This document shows, one piece after another, positions 63,626 to 64,000 of a stretch of DNA of 64,000 nucleotides. The notes under the pieces are model-generated. The model ran no database searches. It saw only the letters and a program-made list of their open reading frames with translations, and was not told the origin of the DNA. The position numbers and the translations under genes were made by a program. The stretch covers positions 2,046,001 to 2,110,000 of the forward strand of contig NZ_JAVDXX010000001.1 in the NCBI RefSeq assembly GCF_031458175.1, written 5' to 3'. The DNA comes from Pseudoglutamicibacter albus (GTDB lineage: Bacteria > Actinomycetota > Actinomycetes > Actinomycetales > Micrococcaceae). Within the stretch, counting starts at the first letter, position 1. Every line of letters starts with the position of its first letter.

Positions 63626-64000
63626 ATGATGGCCACCAATCAGACTCCCGAGAACGCCGCCCGCATCCGTACCGCCCCAGACGACGCGGAGAACCGCGGG
63701 ATCCAGGAGACCGTGGCGCACCTGCGCGAAGGCGCGCTCTCCCGGATCGCTCACGTGCGTCGCTTCAGGATCGCTCAACTCGATGCTCTCGAGGCGATGC
63801 TCGCTGAAAACCGCGAGGAACTACTCGAAGCGCTCGCGCAAGACCTCGGTAAGTCTGAAACCGAATCCTCCGTGGCCGAGCTGCAGGTTGTTGAAGGCGA
63901 AATCGCGCACGCCCGCCGCCACCTCGATGACTGGATGATGCGCCGCAAAGTATCTTCACCCATCGCGCTCGCGCCAGCATCAGCCACCGTGATGCCGCGG
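63626..64000 (+). CDS. Aldehyde dehydrogenase family protein, 3' truncated by window edge
   Basis: Open from ATG 63626 (or 63629) to the window end, 125 codons. The N-terminal part matches class 3-like aldehyde dehydrogenases: [58 protein letters not shown] and the LAPASATVMPR approach to the NAD fold. The catalytic Cys and Glu lie outside the window. AGGATCGAA precedes the start. Confidence 0.85.
   Translation, partial: MMATNQTPENAARIRTAPDDAENRGIQETVAHLREGALSRIAHVRRFRIAQLDALEAMLAENREELLEALAQDLGKSETESSVAELQVVEGEIAHARRHLDDWMMRRKVSSPIALAPASATVMPR

Overview
The window is the origin-proximal region of an actinobacterial chromosome, most likely Micrococcales and probably Micrococcaceae. The gene order supports this: ino1/pcnA/mutT4-like/murJ, trxB-trxA, parB/parA, rsmG-jag-yidC-yidD-rnpA-rpmH, dnaA-dnaN-recF-dciA-gyrB-gyrA, tRNA-Ile/tRNA-Ala, crgA, and pknB-pknA-pbpA-rodA-pstP-fhaB-fhaA-tRNA-Leu. 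This backbone is also known around oriC in Mycobacterium. G+C is moderately high. The assignment rests on gene order and protein motifs, not on a database search.

0-10 kb: 3' part of a DUF6716 protein, inositol-3-phosphate synthase, CCA-adding enzyme, a NUDIX hydrolase overlapping the lipid II flippase murJ, a separate pseudokinase-like membrane protein (fused to MurJ in Mycobacterium), then thioredoxin reductase with an excellent SigR/SigH-type promoter and thioredoxin.

10-15 kb: a segregation region. parB lies alone between two roughly 1.6 kb gene-free stretches and is separated from parA. Nine parS sites occur in 4.5 kb, two of them inside parB. The two gene-free stretches carry diverged direct copies of a non-coding repeat with iterated TGTC-N2-GACA dyads.

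15-34 kb: the leftward parA-to-rpmH cluster and the rightward dnaA-to-gyrA cluster diverge around a bipartite oriC (rpmH-dnaA and dnaA-dnaN spacers). Two tRNAs, a coiled-coil membrane protein, a cyclophilin and a rhomboid protease follow. At 34.05-34.52 kb, about 12 kb from dnaN, an intergenic region carries about twelve DnaA boxes in two tandem modules. It is as rich in boxes as oriC itself.

34-47 kb: an SMR exporter, crgA, class E sortase, a small membrane protein and a glutamine amidotransferase. The leftward growth/division cluster follows: two Ser/Thr kinases, PBP, SEDS protein, PP2C phosphatase and two FHA proteins.

47-64 kb: accessory and metabolic genes. They include a TroABCD-like metal ABC transporter with a convergent DtxR/MntR-type repressor, a SulP transporter, and an array of four small paralogous lipoproteins. 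Of the lipoproteins, copy 2 lacks a normal start codon and copy 4 has a C9 tract upstream. Then come a universal stress protein, a LysR effector domain without HTH, a GntR regulator, an enoyl-CoA hydratase, a PfkB kinase overlapping a HAD phosphatase, a degenerate phosphotransferase, a UraA-type permease and the start of an aldehyde dehydrogenase.

The least explained signals are the DnaA-box array at 34 kb, the parS/repeat landscape around parB, and the lipoprotein array. No CRISPR array, insertion sequence or prophage was seen.
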